Positions 39,234 to 49,329 are shown, counted from the stretch's first letter. The stretch is DNA of 64,000 nucleotides from Tardiphaga robiniae (GCF_001618955.1 NZ_LVYV01000002.1:62001-126000); one strand, 5' to 3'. The notes: generated from the letters alone by a model not told the origin. Numbers and translations: made by a program.

Positions 39234-40265
39234 CTATCCGCCGGTGACGCTCATATGCCGGCTGACGCTCGGCCGGTTGTGGCGTCGATCGATGATGAAA
39301 TCGTGCCCCTTGGGCTTCAGGCCAATGGCGCGGTCGATGGTGGCATTGAGCAGTTCATTGCTCTCGGAAGCCCGCAGCGGCTTGCGCAGGTCGGAGGCAT
39401 CCTCGTGTCCGAGACAGGTATGGATCGTGCCGGTGCAGGTAATGCGGACACGGTTGCAGGATTCGCAGAAATTGTGGGTCATCGGCGTGATGAAGCCGAT
39501 CTTGCCGCCAGTTTCGGCAACGCGGACATAGCGGGCGGGACCGCCGGTATCGTCCGGCAAATCCGTCATCGTGAACTGCTGGGCGAGACGCGTACGCAGC
39601 ATAGACAGCGGCACATACTGGTCGATGCGGCCTTCGCCGATATCGCCCATCGGCATCACTTCGATCAGCGTCAGCGCCATATCGCGGCCGTGGGCCCATT
39701 CGATCAATGAGGGGATCTCATCCTCATTCATGTTCTTCAGGGCGACGGCATTGATCTTCACGGCGAGGCCCGCAGCCTGCGCCGCGTCGATCCCGGCCAG
39801 CACCTTGTTGAGGTCGCCCCAGCGCGTGATGGTGCGGAATTTCGCAGGGTCGAGCGTGTCCAGGGAGACGTTGATGCGCTTCACGCCGCAATCCGCGAGC
39901 TCAGCGGCATATTTGGACAACAGCGAGCCGTTGGTGGTCAGCGTCAGCTCTTTCAGCGCGCCGGTCTTGAGGTGGCGCGACAGCGAACGCACCAGACCCA
40001 TCACATTGCGCCGGACCAGTGGCTCGCCGCCGGTGAGCCGCAGCTTGGTGACGCCCTTGGCGATGAATGCGGAACACAGCCGATCAAGTTCTTCCAGCGT
40101 CAGCAGGTCAGCCTTGGGCAGGAAGGTCATGTCTTCCGACATGCAGTAGAAGCAGCGCAGATCGCAGCGATCCGTCACCGAGACACGCAGATAGCTGATC
40201 CGCCGGCCGAACGGATCGGTCATGGCAGAGGAGGCCAGGGCGGGGCTCAACTCGGAGACGGTCAT
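39234..40265 (-). CDS. moaA: GTP 3',8-cyclase, molybdenum cofactor biosynthesis
   Basis: 343-residue radical SAM enzyme. The SAM cluster is bound by Cys34, Cys38 and Cys41 (CDLRCFYC). The C-terminal cluster is bound by Cys267, Cys270 and Cys284, and the protein ends in the expected Gly-Gly tail (SVTGG). It converts GTP to 3',8-cyclo-dihydro-GTP, the first step of Moco synthesis. The molybdenum hydroxylase at 17.7-23.7 kb depends on this pathway, though the genes are not linked in an operon. Other moa genes are not in the window. Confidence 0.96.
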   Translation of the reverse strand: MTVSELSPALASSAMTDPFGRRISYLRVSVTDRCDLRCFYCMSEDMTFLPKADLLTLEELDRLCSAFIAKGVTKLRLTGGEPLVRRNVMGLVRSLSRHLKTGALKELTLTTNGSLLSKYAAELADCGVKRINVSLDTLDPAKFRTITRWGDLNKVLAGIDAAQAAGLAVKINAVALKNMNEDEIPSLIEWAHGRDMALTLIEVMPMGDIGEGRIDQYVPLSMLRTRLAQQFTMTDLPDDTGGPARYVRVAETGGKIGFITPMTHNFCESCNRVRITCTGTIHTCLGHEDASDLRKPLRASESNELLNATIDRAIGLKPKGHDFIIDRRHNRPSVSRHMSVTGG

Positions 40266-40377
40266 TCAGATGCCTGACTGCAAAACATGAATTGCTCGCG
40301 CGGCGAAAAACGCCGCACGTTCAATCTAGTCACGTGTTGCAGCTGGCACAATCACGCCAACGTATATGTTTGGTGGA

Positions 40378-40821
40378 TCAGCGAGGGGCGGGGAACGGTG
40401 AGCCCGCCGCAGATGCGGCGGCGGCCGGGGCCGCGGCAGGCGCTGCTGCACGCTTGGCAGCCTTGCGGGCGCGGCGTGGCGGCGTCGCAGGCTGCAACTC
40501 GGCGACGACCGGGCTCGGATCGACCGTGGTCCGTGCCGGCGAGGTGAAATCCCCGGGAACGCGGGTGATGGTCACTGGAACTGTCATCGGCTGGAATTTT
40601 GCAAGGGTAAAGGTTGCACTGAACCCGGTTTCCGTCGCCAGAGGCAGCGAGCACGGGGTTTTGCAGCTCGGGCCAATCGACGTGACCACCTCTGCGCCGG
40701 GCGGAACCGAGTCGAATTGCACGGTAACCGGTTCCGGTGCTGACTTGAATGCGTCCATGGAGAACGAGGTGCAACCGGCCAGGCTCAGGCCTGCCGCTGC
40801 CAAAACTATTACTCTACGCAT
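40378..40821 (-). CDS. Putative outer-membrane lipoprotein, PEGA-like with Ala/Pro-rich tail
   Basis: 147 residues from the ATG at 40821. A lipoprotein signal peptide ends in the lipobox LSLAGC. The next 60 residues (VTVQFDSVPPGAEVVTSIGPSC and onwards) resemble a PEGA beta-sandwich repeat, with a Cys pair in SCKTPCSLPL. The C-terminal 45 residues are Ala/Pro/Arg-rich and low in complexity, suited to contact peptidoglycan. A CtrA-like site lies 92 bp upstream of the start. Function unknown. Confidence 0.8.
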   Translation of the reverse strand: MRRVIVLAAAGLSLAGCTSFSMDAFKSAPEPVTVQFDSVPPGAEVVTSIGPSCKTPCSLPLATETGFSATFTLAKFQPMTVPVTITRVPGDFTSPARTTVDPSPVVAELQPATPPRRARKAAKRAAAPAAAPAAAASAAGSPFPAPR

Positions 40822-40912
40822 GGGTATATCCGTCACGTTTTGCGGCTAGCCGCCATCCCCGGGCAACCATAGGAGCGTCGCACATATGACGCAACACGCA
40901 GGGCGTTTATAG

Positions 40913-40928
40913 TTAATTGATGGTTAAT
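40913..40928. promoter_or_regulatory. CtrA-like binding site TTAA-N7-TTAAT
   Basis: Matches the CtrA consensus TTAA-N7-TTAAC except for the last base. It lies upstream of the lipoprotein gene on the minus strand and just beyond the 3' end of gph. An identical arrangement precedes motA at 62833. Confidence 0.5.
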
Positions 40929-40970
40929 GGTTCTGCCGAAGAACCTGAGAAGCTCAATTAAATGAGAGGG

Positions 40971-41663
40971 CTAGGAGGGGCGTTTGGGCATCAGGCGCTC
41001 AACGGTGGCCGGCAAATCGCGGAAATGGTCGATCACGATGTCGGGCTTGAGCTCGATAATCGGGACATCAGTATAGCCGAATGTAACGCCGATTACCGGG
41101 ACATTGGCCCGCCGCGCCACACCGACATCGGGGCCGGCATCGCCGACCATGACAACGGACGACATCACGCCACCGGCACGCGCTACCGTTTGCTGCAAGA
41201 TGACCGGATCGGGCTTCGCGACGCCGAACGTGTCAGCGCCGCAGATCGCCGCGAATCGGTTGGTCAGCTCCAGCTTTTCGAGCAGCAGCTTCGACAGCCA
41301 TTCCAGCTTGTTGGTGCAAACCGCGAAGCGGTAGCCGCGCCCTGCCATCTCGTCGAGCGCGCCAATCAGCCCCTCGAAGGGGCGCGACTCGTCAGCGATA
41401 TGCTCCGCGTAATAAGCGATGAAATCCTCGGTCAGGCGTGTGACCTCGTCCGGGGTCATTTCCCGCCCTTCAAGCTCGAGCCCGCGTTCGATCAGGCGCC
41501 GGGCGCCCTGGCCGATCATTTTCCGCGCGGATTCCAGCGGGACGGGGGCCAGCCCCTCCTGGTGGAGCACGTGGTTCAGCGCGCTGATGAGATCGGGGGC
41601 GGTATCGACGAGGGTGCCGTCGAGGTCGAAAACGACGAGGGGGGCAGGGGAAGCATCTGTCAT
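40971..41663 (-). CDS. gph: Phosphoglycolate phosphatase (HAD superfamily)
   Basis: 230 residues from the ATG at 41663; earlier in-frame starts would run into the divergent rpiA. HAD motifs are VFDLDGTLVDTAPDL (I), VCTNK (II), and KPDP with GDAGPDVGVARRA (III and IV; Ala replaces the common Ser after GD). It removes phosphate from 2-phosphoglycolate formed by DNA repair or Rubisco oxygenation. It is divergent from rpiA, a sugar-phosphate gene. Confidence 0.9.
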   Translation of the reverse strand: MTDASPAPLVVFDLDGTLVDTAPDLISALNHVLHQEGLAPVPLESARKMIGQGARRLIERGLELEGREMTPDEVTRLTEDFIAYYAEHIADESRPFEGLIGALDEMAGRGYRFAVCTNKLEWLSKLLLEKLELTNRFAAICGADTFGVAKPDPVILQQTVARAGGVMSSVVMVGDAGPDVGVARRANVPVIGVTFGYTDVPIIELKPDIVIDHFRDLPATVERLMPKRPS

Positions 41664-41854
41664 GCAGGGATCGCTACCGGTCATCGGCCGATCCCGCAAG
41701 GGGGCCCGGATGCGGTCCGGCATCCCTTGAAATGCAGGCCTGCATTCCCCGGGAAAGCACGCCCTTCGCCCTGTTCCTTCCCCCCAAACGTCGCTAGATA
41801 TGCGGCGCATCCCGTCCGCGGGACCGATTGTGAACCGCAAGGACCGCTGCGCCG

Positions 41855-42553
41855 ATGAATATGGACGAGCTGAAACGACAGGCTGCCGCAAAGGCGCTCG
41901 AACATGTGCGTGATGGTATGAAGCTCGGACTCGGCACGGGATCGACAGCGAAGCACTTCGTCGAGCTGCTTGGCGAGCGCGTGGCGGGCGGTCTCAAGGT
42001 TATTGGCGTTCCGACGTCTGAGACCACGCGGGCCGATGCGCAGCGTTGCGGCGTGCCGCTGACCACACTCGACGAGGTCGATCGGCTCGATCTCACGGTC
42101 GACGGTGCCGACGAAGTCGATCCGGCGCTGAATCTCATCAAGGGCGGCGGCGGCGCATTGTTGCGCGAGAAGATCGTGGCGGCGGCGTCCGACCGCATGA
42201 TTGTCATTGCCGACGATTCCAAATGGGTGCCGACCCTCGGCCGCTTCCCGCTGCCCGTGGAAGTGATCCCGTTCGGCCTGTCGGCCACGCGCCGTGCGAT
42301 TGCCGATGTGTTCGCGAAGTGCGGGTTGCACGGCGAAATGGCCATTCGCAGCGGCAAGGACGGCCATGCTTTCGTCACCGATGGCGGCCACTGGATCATC
42401 GACGCCCGGCTCGGGACCATCACCGATGCGCCCCGACTGGCCGGGCTGCTCGGCGCCATTCCGGGCGTGGTCGAGCACGGTTTGTTTATCGGTCTGGCAA
42501 GCACCGCCATGCTGGCAGGATCGCAGGGAATTCGCGTTTTCGAGCGTCCGTAA
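41855..42553 (+). CDS. rpiA: Ribose-5-phosphate isomerase A
   Basis: 232 residues. Motifs are [11 protein letters not shown] (30-40), [29 protein letters not shown] (residues 77-105, containing the catalytic Asp and Glu) and a C-terminal EHGLFIGLA. It interconverts ribose 5-phosphate and ribulose 5-phosphate in the pentose phosphate pathway. It is followed by the DUF2059 gene 23 bp later, probably in one operon. Confidence 0.96.
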   Translation: MNMDELKRQAAAKALEHVRDGMKLGLGTGSTAKHFVELLGERVAGGLKVIGVPTSETTRADAQRCGVPLTTLDEVDRLDLTVDGADEVDPALNLIKGGGGALLREKIVAAASDRMIVIADDSKWVPTLGRFPLPVEVIPFGLSATRRAIADVFAKCGLHGEMAIRSGKDGHAFVTDGGHWIIDARLGTITDAPRLAGLLGAIPGVVEHGLFIGLASTAMLAGSQGIRVFERP

Positions 42554-42576
42554 CGGCGCAATCAAGGAGAATTGGA

Positions 42577-43116
42577 ATGAAGAAGCTTTCGCACATGCTG
42601 CTGTCCGCTGGTCTAGCGCTCGGCGTTGCAGTCACCGCGCTGCCGGTCTCCGCGCAGCAGGCGTCTCCGGAAGGACAGGCTCGTCCGATCAAGCCGGCAT
42701 CGCCCGCTGCGATCGCTTACGCCAAGGAGATCCTGGCGATGAAGAACGCCAGCGCGATGTATGCCAATGCCGTGCCGAATATGGTTCAGCGCGTCAAGGA
42801 TTCGCTGCTGCAGAGCAATCTGAACTATCAGAAGGATCTCAACGAGGTCGCCATCACCATCGCGCAGACGATGGCCGGGCGCGACAAGGAGATCACCGAG
42901 CAGATGGCGAAGATCTATGCCAGCGACTTCACCGAGGCGGAGTTGAAGGATCTTGCGACCTTCTACAAGTCGCCGCTCGGCCAGAAACTTCTGGTGCAGG
43001 AGCCCCAGTCGATTTCCGCCAGCATGACCTATATGCAGCAGTGGGCGCAGCAGTTTTCGGAGCAGGTCAATGGCCTGTTCCGCGCTGAAATGCGCAAGCG
43101 CGGCAAGGAAATCTAG
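42577..43116 (+). CDS. DUF2059 periplasmic protein
   Basis: 179 residues from the ATG at 42577 (ribosome site AAGGAGA). A Sec signal peptide (about 1-26, cleavage near VSAQ-Q) precedes a helical DUF2059 domain containing EAELKDLATFYKSPLGQKLL. Function unknown. In many alphaproteobacteria it lies between rpiA and gor, as here. Confidence 0.92.
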   Translation: MKKLSHMLLSAGLALGVAVTALPVSAQQASPEGQARPIKPASPAAIAYAKEILAMKNASAMYANAVPNMVQRVKDSLLQSNLNYQKDLNEVAITIAQTMAGRDKEITEQMAKIYASDFTEAELKDLATFYKSPLGQKLLVQEPQSISASMTYMQQWAQQFSEQVNGLFRAEMRKRGKEI

Positions 43117-43125
43117 GGGCGTAAG

Positions 43126-43151
43126 CTGAGGCCCGTCATCCCGGGCCTCAG
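43126..43151. repeat. Short palindrome between DUF2059 gene and gor
   Basis: CTGAGGCCCG and CGGGCCTCAG form a perfect 10-bp stem with a 6-base loop. There is no T-run, so it is a REP-like hairpin or a weak attenuator rather than a clear terminator. Confidence 0.65.
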
Positions 43152-43170
43152 TCCGCAGTTCGGAGCGATC

Positions 43171-44556
43171 ATGGCTGACGTCGACGTCGATCTGTTTGTC
43201 ATTGGTGGTGGTTCTGGCGGCGTGCGCGCCGCCCGTATCGCGGCCGGCTACGGCGCGAAGGTCATGGTGGCCGAGGAATATCGCTTCGGCGGCACCTGCG
43301 TGATCCGCGGCTGCGTGCCGAAGAAGCTGATGGTTTATGCCTCGCATGTCCGGCGCGAGATCGACGATGCCGCCGGCTTCGGATGGACCATTCCGACGGC
43401 AACATTCGACTGGTCGACCTTCATCGCCAACAAGGACAAGGAGATCGCCCGGCTTGAGGGCATCTATCAGTCCAATGTCGAGAAGTCCGGCGCGACCACC
43501 GTCAAGACACGCGCAGTGTTCGAGGATCCGCACACGCTGCGGCTCGGCACCGGCGAGATGGTTCGCGCCAAACACATCCTGATTGCGACCGGCGGCGCGC
43601 CCAATCATGGGCCGGCGATTCCCGGCATCGAGCATGTGATCTCCTCCAACGAGGTGTTTCATCTGCCCGAACTGCCGAAGCGCATCGTGATCCAGGGCGG
43701 GGGCTATATCGCGCTTGAATTCGCCTGCATCTTTGCGGGACTCGGCTCCGACGTGACGGTGGTCTATCGCGGCGACAACATCCTGCGCGGCTTCGATGAA
43801 GACGTGCGCGCCCATGTTCGCAGCGAGATGGAGAAGGATGGCATCACCATCCTGACCGGCTGCACGGTCACCAGGGTCGAGAAGCACCGGCACGAATTCA
43901 CGACGCATCTGTCCAGCGGCGCAAGCATCGCGTCCGATCAGGTGTTGTTCGCGATCGGGCGTAATCCGAACACCGCCAATCTCGGCCTCGAAAAGGCTGG
44001 CGTTGTACTCAAGCCCGCCCATGGCGGCATCATCGTCAACGAGTTCTCGCAGACCAATGTGCCGCATATCTACGCGGTCGGTGATGTCACCAATCGCGTC
44101 AACCTCACTCCGGTGGCGATCCGCGAAGGCCACGCCTTTGCCGATACGGTGTTCGGCAAGAAGACCGTGAAGGTCGACCACAGCAATATTCCAACCGCGG
44201 TGTTTACTCAGCCGGAAGTCGGTACCGTCGGCATGAGCGAAGAAGAGGCGCGCGCCACTTTCAGCCACGTCGATATCTACAAGACCAATTTCCGGTCGAT
44301 CAAATCGACCATCTCCGGCAGCGAAAGCCGGGTGCTGATGAAGCTGGTGGTCGACGGCGCGACCGATATCGTGATCGGTTGTCACATCGTCGGACCGGAG
44401 GCGGCCGAGCTCATTCAGGTGCTGGGTATCTGCGTGAAACTGAAGGCCACCAAGGCTGACTTCGACGCCACGGTGGCCGTGCATCCGAGTGCGGCCGAGG
44501 AGCTGGTGACGATGCGCACGCCCACTGCACGCTACGTGCGCGAGGCCGCAGAATAG
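43171..44556 (+). CDS. gor: Glutathione-disulfide reductase
   Basis: 461-residue flavoenzyme. The FAD site is VIGGGSGGVRAARIAAGYG (10-28). The redox-active disulfide is Cys43-Cys48 in GGTCVIRGCVPKK. The NAD(P)H site is GGGYIALEFACIFAGLG. The C-terminal interface His-Pro-Ser-Ala-Glu-Glu is present as VHPSAAEELV. It keeps glutathione reduced. It is third in the likely rpiA-DUF2059-gor unit. Confidence 0.95.
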   Translation: MADVDVDLFVIGGGSGGVRAARIAAGYGAKVMVAEEYRFGGTCVIRGCVPKKLMVYASHVRREIDDAAGFGWTIPTATFDWSTFIANKDKEIARLEGIYQSNVEKSGATTVKTRAVFEDPHTLRLGTGEMVRAKHILIATGGAPNHGPAIPGIEHVISSNEVFHLPELPKRIVIQGGGYIALEFACIFAGLGSDVTVVYRGDNILRGFDEDVRAHVRSEMEKDGITILTGCTVTRVEKHRHEFTTHLSSGASIASDQVLFAIGRNPNTANLGLEKAGVVLKPAHGGIIVNEFSQTNVPHIYAVGDVTNRVNLTPVAIREGHAFADTVFGKKTVKVDHSNIPTAVFTQPEVGTVGMSEEEARATFSHVDIYKTNFRSIKSTISGSESRVLMKLVVDGATDIVIGCHIVGPEAAELIQVLGICVKLKATKADFDATVAVHPSAAEELVTMRTPTARYVREAAE

Positions 44557-44576
44557 TTTCGAGGGCGTCGCAGCCT

Positions 44577-44664
44577 TTGTAGCCCGGATGAGCGCAGCGA
44601 CATCCGGGATCAGTCGATCGCCGCTGCAAAGCCCCGGATATCGCTGCGCTCATCCGGGCTACAA
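44577..44664. repeat. Long REP palindrome, perfect 24-bp inverted repeat
   Basis: Arms 44577-44600 and 44641-44664 are exact inverse complements (core GCCCGGATGAGCGCAGCGA). The 40-bp centre holds further short palindromes (CATCCGGG, CCCCGGAT). It sits between convergent gor and hydrolase genes and probably acts as a bidirectional terminator or mRNA stabiliser. Confidence 0.9.
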
Positions 44665-44684
44665 TTGTGAAGCAGGGAAGTCGT

Positions 44685-45605
44685 TTAGTCCGGCATCTGG
44701 ATCCATTCGGCTGCGCCTCGCCACAACGTGTCGCGGTGCTCCGGCCGGAAGAATCCAAAATGGCCGACCTTTTTCGAGCCGGCTTCGATGGGGCGGATAC
44801 TGTCGATCTCCGGCTTGATCGACGTGAAGCCGGCACAGAGCATTTCGACGGCAGCGCGTGTGGCCCATGGATCGTCCGAAAAGCTGAGGGCCCGCAGCTC
44901 GCCGCGGTAGCGCGGAAAGTTCACCAGCGCCCGCAGCTTGCTGTCGTCGAAGAAGTAGCGATCGCTGGTGACCCAGCCCGCCCATTCCAGAAACACGTCG
45001 CGTGGCAGGTCGTAGCCGAGGCCTATCCTGCCGGGCGCATAGCCGATGAAGCGCGCCAGCGGCGCGCCGACGAATTTCATCAGCGCATAGATGCGGTAAC
45101 CCTCAGGAGGCGTCATCAGTCGCCAGGTGCCGGCCTGTGCCGCGATGAGCAGGGCGCGTGACACCTCGGAATTGTTGGGGATCAGGCCGAGCGCCTGACC
45201 GCCGAAGGAGTGACCGACAAAGGCGAGTGGCATCGTCTTGTAGCGCTCGCGCATCCAGTTCACCGCGGCGGTGACGTCGAGCGCCGCCCAATCGGTCATG
45301 GACGCCTTGAAGCCGACCAGCGCGTTCGACCGGCCGGACAGGGGATCGGCCTTGGGCCGCGAATCCCCGGTGCCGCGGTAGTCATAGGTCAGTACGGCAC
45401 AGCCGCGGCTTGCGAGGTAGCTGGCGAAGCCTCTGTAGATTTTGCGGGGAACGGCGGTTGCGGAATTGATCAGAACCGCGTGGGTACGGGCGCCGCGGGG
45501 CAGGTACAGCGTCGCGCCCAACGAATAGCCGTCGGTCGCCTGGAAGGTGATGTCATCGGCAAAAGCGTCGTCCAGTGCAGCCTCCGACACCGCAGTTTCT
45601 CCCAT
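44685..45605 (-). CDS. Alpha/beta-hydrolase
   Basis: 306 residues. The serine-hydrolase elbow is GHSFGGQ near residue 146, a YDYRGTGDSRP segment is typical of the fold, and the final His lies in KVGHFGFF. It belongs to the group of hydrolases annotated as YheT-like or COG4757. The substrate is unknown. It is monocistronic and convergent with gor. Confidence 0.88.
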   Translation of the reverse strand: MGETAVSEAALDDAFADDITFQATDGYSLGATLYLPRGARTHAVLINSATAVPRKIYRGFASYLASRGCAVLTYDYRGTGDSRPKADPLSGRSNALVGFKASMTDWAALDVTAAVNWMRERYKTMPLAFVGHSFGGQALGLIPNNSEVSRALLIAAQAGTWRLMTPPEGYRIYALMKFVGAPLARFIGYAPGRIGLGYDLPRDVFLEWAGWVTSDRYFFDDSKLRALVNFPRYRGELRALSFSDDPWATRAAVEMLCAGFTSIKPEIDSIRPIEAGSKKVGHFGFFRPEHRDTLWRGAAEWIQMPD

Positions 45606-45764
45606 GGTGTCCCATATGTTCCTTACCCGAGCCTAGCAAATGCGAATTCAGCTTTGACTGCAAGGGCTTGGGGCGCAATGTGGATTTCGAACTGGCGATC
45701 CCCATCTGTGCTGTGTATAACGCGGCCTCCGCAGCCATAAAGCGCGGTTTTCAGGAGAGAAGTG

Positions 45765-47153
45765 ATGTCCGAGCGGTGGACGCCCGATAGCTGGCGCGGC
45801 AAGCCCGTGCTGCAAATGCCGGAATACCCGGATCTCAAGGCCCTTGGCGATGTCGAGGCGCAGCTTGCCACGTTTCCGCCGCTGGTTTTTGCAGGCGAAG
45901 CCCGCAATCTGAAGAAGTCACTCGCCCGCGTGGCTGCCGGCGAAGCCTTCCTGCTGCAGGGCGGCGATTGCGCCGAGAGCTTTGCCGAGCACGGCGCCAA
46001 CAATATCCGCGATTTCTTCCGCGCCTTCCTGCAGATGTCGGTGGTGCTGACCTATGCCGGCGCGCTGCCCGTGGTGAAGATCGGCCGTATCGCCGGCCAG
46101 TTCGCCAAGCCACGGTCGTCGCCGATGGAGAAGCTCAACGGTGTCGAACTGCCAAGCTATCGCGGCGATATCATCAATGACATCGCCTTCACGCCAGAAT
46201 CGCGCGTGCCCGATCCGCAGCGCCAGCTAATGGCCTACCGCCAGTCGGCGGCGACGCTGAACCTACTGCGCGCTTTCGCGACCGGCGGGTTCGCCAATCT
46301 CGGCAGCGTGCATCAGTGGATGCTGGGCTTCCTGAAGGATTCGCAGCAGTCACGCCGTTACAAGGAACTGGCCGACCGCATCTCGGACGCGCTGAACTTC
46401 ATGCGCGCCTGCGGCCTCAATCTGGAAAGCCATCCGGAACTGCGCTCGACGGATTTCTATACCAGCCACGAAGCGCTGTTGCTCGGTTACGAGCAGGCCT
46501 TCACGCGCGTCGATTCCACGACCGGCGACTGGTACGCGACCTCCGGCCACATGATCTGGATCGGCGACCGTACGCGGCAGCTCGATCATGCCCATGTCGA
46601 ATACTTCCGCGGCATCAAGAACCCGATCGGCCTGAAGTGCGGCCCGTCGCTGAAGCCCGATGAACTGATCAAGCTGATCGACGTGCTCAATCCGGACAAT
46701 GAGCCCGGTCGCCTGACGCTGATCAACCGCTTTGGCCACGAGAAGGTTGGGGAGCATCTGCCGGGCTTCATCCGCGTGGTGCAGAAGGAAGGGCGCTCGG
46801 TGGTATGGTCGTGCGATCCGATGCACGGCAACACGATCACGTCGAATTCCGGCTACAAGACCCGGCCGTTCGACCGCATCCTGTCCGAGGTAAAGTCGTT
46901 CTTCCAGATTCATGCCGCCGAAGGCACTCATCCGGGCGGCGTGCATCTGGAGATGACCGGCCAGAACGTGACGGAATGCACCGGTGGCGCGCGCGCCATT
47001 TCGGACGAGGACCTCAACGATCGTTACCACACGGTCTGCGATCCGCGCCTGAATGCCGAGCAGTCCATCGACATGGCGTTCCTGATCGCCGAACTGCTGA
47101 AGACGTCCCGCGTCGACCGGGCGGAGCCGCTGCCGGTGGCATCGGGTCTCTGA
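45765..47153 (+). CDS. 3-deoxy-7-phosphoheptulonate synthase, class II
   Basis: 462 residues from the ATG at 45765, after the GGAGAGA ribosome site. Class II (plant/Mycobacterium-type) motifs are [14 protein letters not shown] with the metal Cys, [27 protein letters not shown] and [18 protein letters not shown]. It condenses PEP and erythrose 4-phosphate in the first step of aromatic amino-acid synthesis. dgkA follows directly. Confidence 0.96.
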   Translation: MSERWTPDSWRGKPVLQMPEYPDLKALGDVEAQLATFPPLVFAGEARNLKKSLARVAAGEAFLLQGGDCAESFAEHGANNIRDFFRAFLQMSVVLTYAGALPVVKIGRIAGQFAKPRSSPMEKLNGVELPSYRGDIINDIAFTPESRVPDPQRQLMAYRQSAATLNLLRAFATGGFANLGSVHQWMLGFLKDSQQSRRYKELADRISDALNFMRACGLNLESHPELRSTDFYTSHEALLLGYEQAFTRVDSTTGDWYATSGHMIWIGDRTRQLDHAHVEYFRGIKNPIGLKCGPSLKPDELIKLIDVLNPDNEPGRLTLINRFGHEKVGEHLPGFIRVVQKEGRSVVWSCDPMHGNTITSNSGYKTRPFDRILSEVKSFFQIHAAEGTHPGGVHLEMTGQNVTECTGGARAISDEDLNDRYHTVCDPRLNAEQSIDMAFLIAELLKTSRVDRAEPLPVASGL

Positions 47154-47154
47154 C

Positions 47155-47508
47155 TTGTCGCGCCTCTGGCGGGCCACCATCAACACCTGGAATGGCCTGA
47201 CCTTCGCGACGCGATCGGAGCAGGCCATTCGCGAGGAGCTGTTTGCACTGCTCCTCGCGGTGCCGCTGTCATTCCTCATCGGCACCACCGCAGTGCGCCG
47301 GCTCGAGCTGGTGGCGGTGGTTTTGCTGCTGCTCACCGTCGAACTCCTCAACACCGCTATCGAGAAACTGGCCGACCGGCTCACCACCGAACACGATCCG
47401 CAGATCGGGCGTGTGAAGGATATGGGCTCGGCGGCCGTCGGCGTCGCGCTGGTGATCGCTGGCATGACCTGGTTGTACGCGCTCGGTGAGCGCATAGGGC
47501 TCCTTTAA
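47155..47508 (+). CDS. dgkA: Diacylglycerol kinase (integral membrane)
   Basis: 117 residues from a TTG at 47155, immediately after the DAHP synthase stop. It shows the DgkA pattern: RATINTWNGLTFATRSEQAIREE, three membrane helices and ELLNTAIEKLADR with the catalytic Glu. It rephosphorylates diacylglycerol released by membrane glucan or lipid modification. Confidence 0.93.
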   Translation: MSRLWRATINTWNGLTFATRSEQAIREELFALLLAVPLSFLIGTTAVRRLELVAVVLLLLTVELLNTAIEKLADRLTTEHDPQIGRVKDMGSAAVGVALVIAGMTWLYALGERIGLL

Positions 47509-47551
47509 ACACGCAGTTGCGAAGGGTGGGCCGGTAGGCTTGGATGTTTCC

Positions 47552-49303
47552 ATGACAGAATCTGCCCGCTTCACCATCACGCTCGCTCAGCTCAATCCCA
47601 TTGTCGGCGATATCACCGGCAATGCCGCCAAGGCGCGCGCTGCGCGGGCGCAGGCCAAAGCCGACGGCGCGACGCTGATCGTGTTTCCTGAATTGTTCAT
47701 CGCCGGCTACCCACCGGAAGACCTGGTGCTGAAGCCGGCCTTCCAGGCGGCTTGCCGCGCGGCCATAGAAGAGCTGGCGCGCGAGACCGCAGACGGTGGT
47801 CCCGCCGTCCTGATCGGTTCGCCCTGGGTCGATGGCGGCAAGCTCTACAATGCCTGTGCGCTGCTCGACGAAGGCCGCATTGCCGCCATCCGCTTCAAGG
47901 TCAACCTGCCGAATTACGGCGTGTTCGACGAGAAGCGCGTCTTTGCGCGTGGTCCGGTATCCGGACCGATCACCATCCGCGGCCTCCGCGTCGGCGTGCC
48001 GATCTGCGAAGACACCTGGATGGAAGAATCCGCCGACTACGAGAACGTGGTCGAGTGCCTCGCGGAGACCGGCGCTGAAATCCTGATCGTGCCGAACGGC
48101 TCGCCTTACGCCCGCAACAAGAACGATCTGCGTTTGTCGGTGCAGGTCGCGCGTGTCACCGAAAGCGGTCTGCCGCTGGTCTATCTCAATCAGGTCGGCG
48201 GTCAGGACGAACTCGTGTTCGACGGCTCGTCTTTCGTGCTTAATGCCGACCGCTCGCTCGGTGCGCAACTGCCCGCCTTCGCCGAGAGCATCACCACGCT
48301 GACGTTCGAGAAGGCCGATGGCCACTGGCGCTGCGACGGTCCGATCGCGCCTGTCTTGGAAGGCGACGAGGGCGATTACGCAGCTTGTGTGCTCGGTCTG
48401 CGCGACTACGTCCAGAAGACCGGTTTCCCCGGCGTGCTGATGGGCGTCTCCGGCGGCATCGACTCGGCACTCTGTGCGGCTATCGCCGTCGATGCCCTCG
48501 GCGCGGATCGCGTTCGCGGCGTCATGTTGCCGTTCCGGTTTACGGCGCAGGTGTCGCTCGACGATGCCGCGCAACTCGCAAAGGCGCTTGGTATTCGCTA
48601 CGAGGTGTTACCGATTGCCGAAGCCGTCAACGGCTTCGAGAACATTCTCGCCGGCACGTTCAAAGGTCTCGAACGCGACATCACCGAAGAAAACCTGCAG
48701 GCGCGCACCCGCGGCACGCTCCTGATGGCGATCTCCAACAAGACCGGTGCGATGGTCGTCACGACAGGCAACAAGTCGGAAATGTCGGTCGGCTATGCCA
48801 CGCTCTATGGCGACATGAATGGCGGCTTCAATCCGATCAAGGACATCTACAAGACCGAGGTGTTCCGGCTGTCGACGCTGCGCAATTCGTGGAAACCGGA
48901 AGGCGCGCTCGGTCCCGATGGCGAGGTGATCCCGGTCAATATCATCGTGCGACCGCCGACCGCGGAATTGCGCGAGAACCAGACCGATCAGGACTCGCTA
49001 CCCCCATACGATATTCTCGATGGTATTCTCGAACGTCTGGTCGAGCGCGAAGAGCCGCTGTCGGAGATTGTCGCGGCCGGCTTTGAGAAGGACGTCGTGA
49101 CGCGCATCGACCGTCTGCTCAACATCGCCGAATACAAGCGCCGACAGGCGGCACCGGGCGTGAAAGTGACGCGGAAGAACTTTGGTAGGGATCGCCGCTA
49201 TCCGATCACCAACAAGTTTCGCGATCTGGCCAATCCATTGCCGAAGCCCGATGAGGACTTGGTGACGCGGCCCGGCAAGGGCACCAGCGAAGCGTTTGAA
49301 TGA
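47552..49303 (+). CDS. nadE: Glutamine-dependent NAD+ synthetase
   Basis: 583 residues from the ATG at 47552; a TTG at 47540 is an alternative. The N-terminal carbon-nitrogen hydrolase (glutaminase) domain has the Glu-Lys-Cys triad in FPELFIAGYPPEDL, FKVNLPNYGVFDE and PICEDTW (Cys152). The C-terminal synthetase domain has the PP-loop GVSGGIDSALCAAI. It amidates nicotinate adenine dinucleotide to NAD+ with glutamine nitrogen and ATP. Confidence 0.96.
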   Translation: MTESARFTITLAQLNPIVGDITGNAAKARAARAQAKADGATLIVFPELFIAGYPPEDLVLKPAFQAACRAAIEELARETADGGPAVLIGSPWVDGGKLYNACALLDEGRIAAIRFKVNLPNYGVFDEKRVFARGPVSGPITIRGLRVGVPICEDTWMEESADYENVVECLAETGAEILIVPNGSPYARNKNDLRLSVQVARVTESGLPLVYLNQVGGQDELVFDGSSFVLNADRSLGAQLPAFAESITTLTFEKADGHWRCDGPIAPVLEGDEGDYAACVLGLRDYVQKTGFPGVLMGVSGGIDSALCAAIAVDALGADRVRGVMLPFRFTAQVSLDDAAQLAKALGIRYEVLPIAEAVNGFENILAGTFKGLERDITEENLQARTRGTLLMAISNKTGAMVVTTGNKSEMSVGYATLYGDMNGGFNPIKDIYKTEVFRLSTLRNSWKPEGALGPDGEVIPVNIIVRPPTAELRENQTDQDSLPPYDILDGILERLVEREEPLSEIVAAGFEKDVVTRIDRLLNIAEYKRRQAAPGVKVTRKNFGRDRRYPITNKFRDLANPLPKPDEDLVTRPGKGTSEAFE

Positions 49304-49306
49304 AGC

Positions 49307-49329
49307 TGTAGGGCGAATGACGCCCTACA
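49307..49329. terminator. Hairpin between convergent nadE and DUF1217 genes
   Basis: Perfect 9-bp arms TGTAGGGCG and CGCCCTACA with a 5-base loop, directly after the nadE stop. There is no long T-run, so termination efficiency is uncertain. Confidence 0.6.

Noticed and set aside
42613-44484. Long minus-strand open frame opposite gor and the DUF2059 gene
   Set aside because: Antisense shadow with no recognisable domains; gor is unambiguous on the plus strand.
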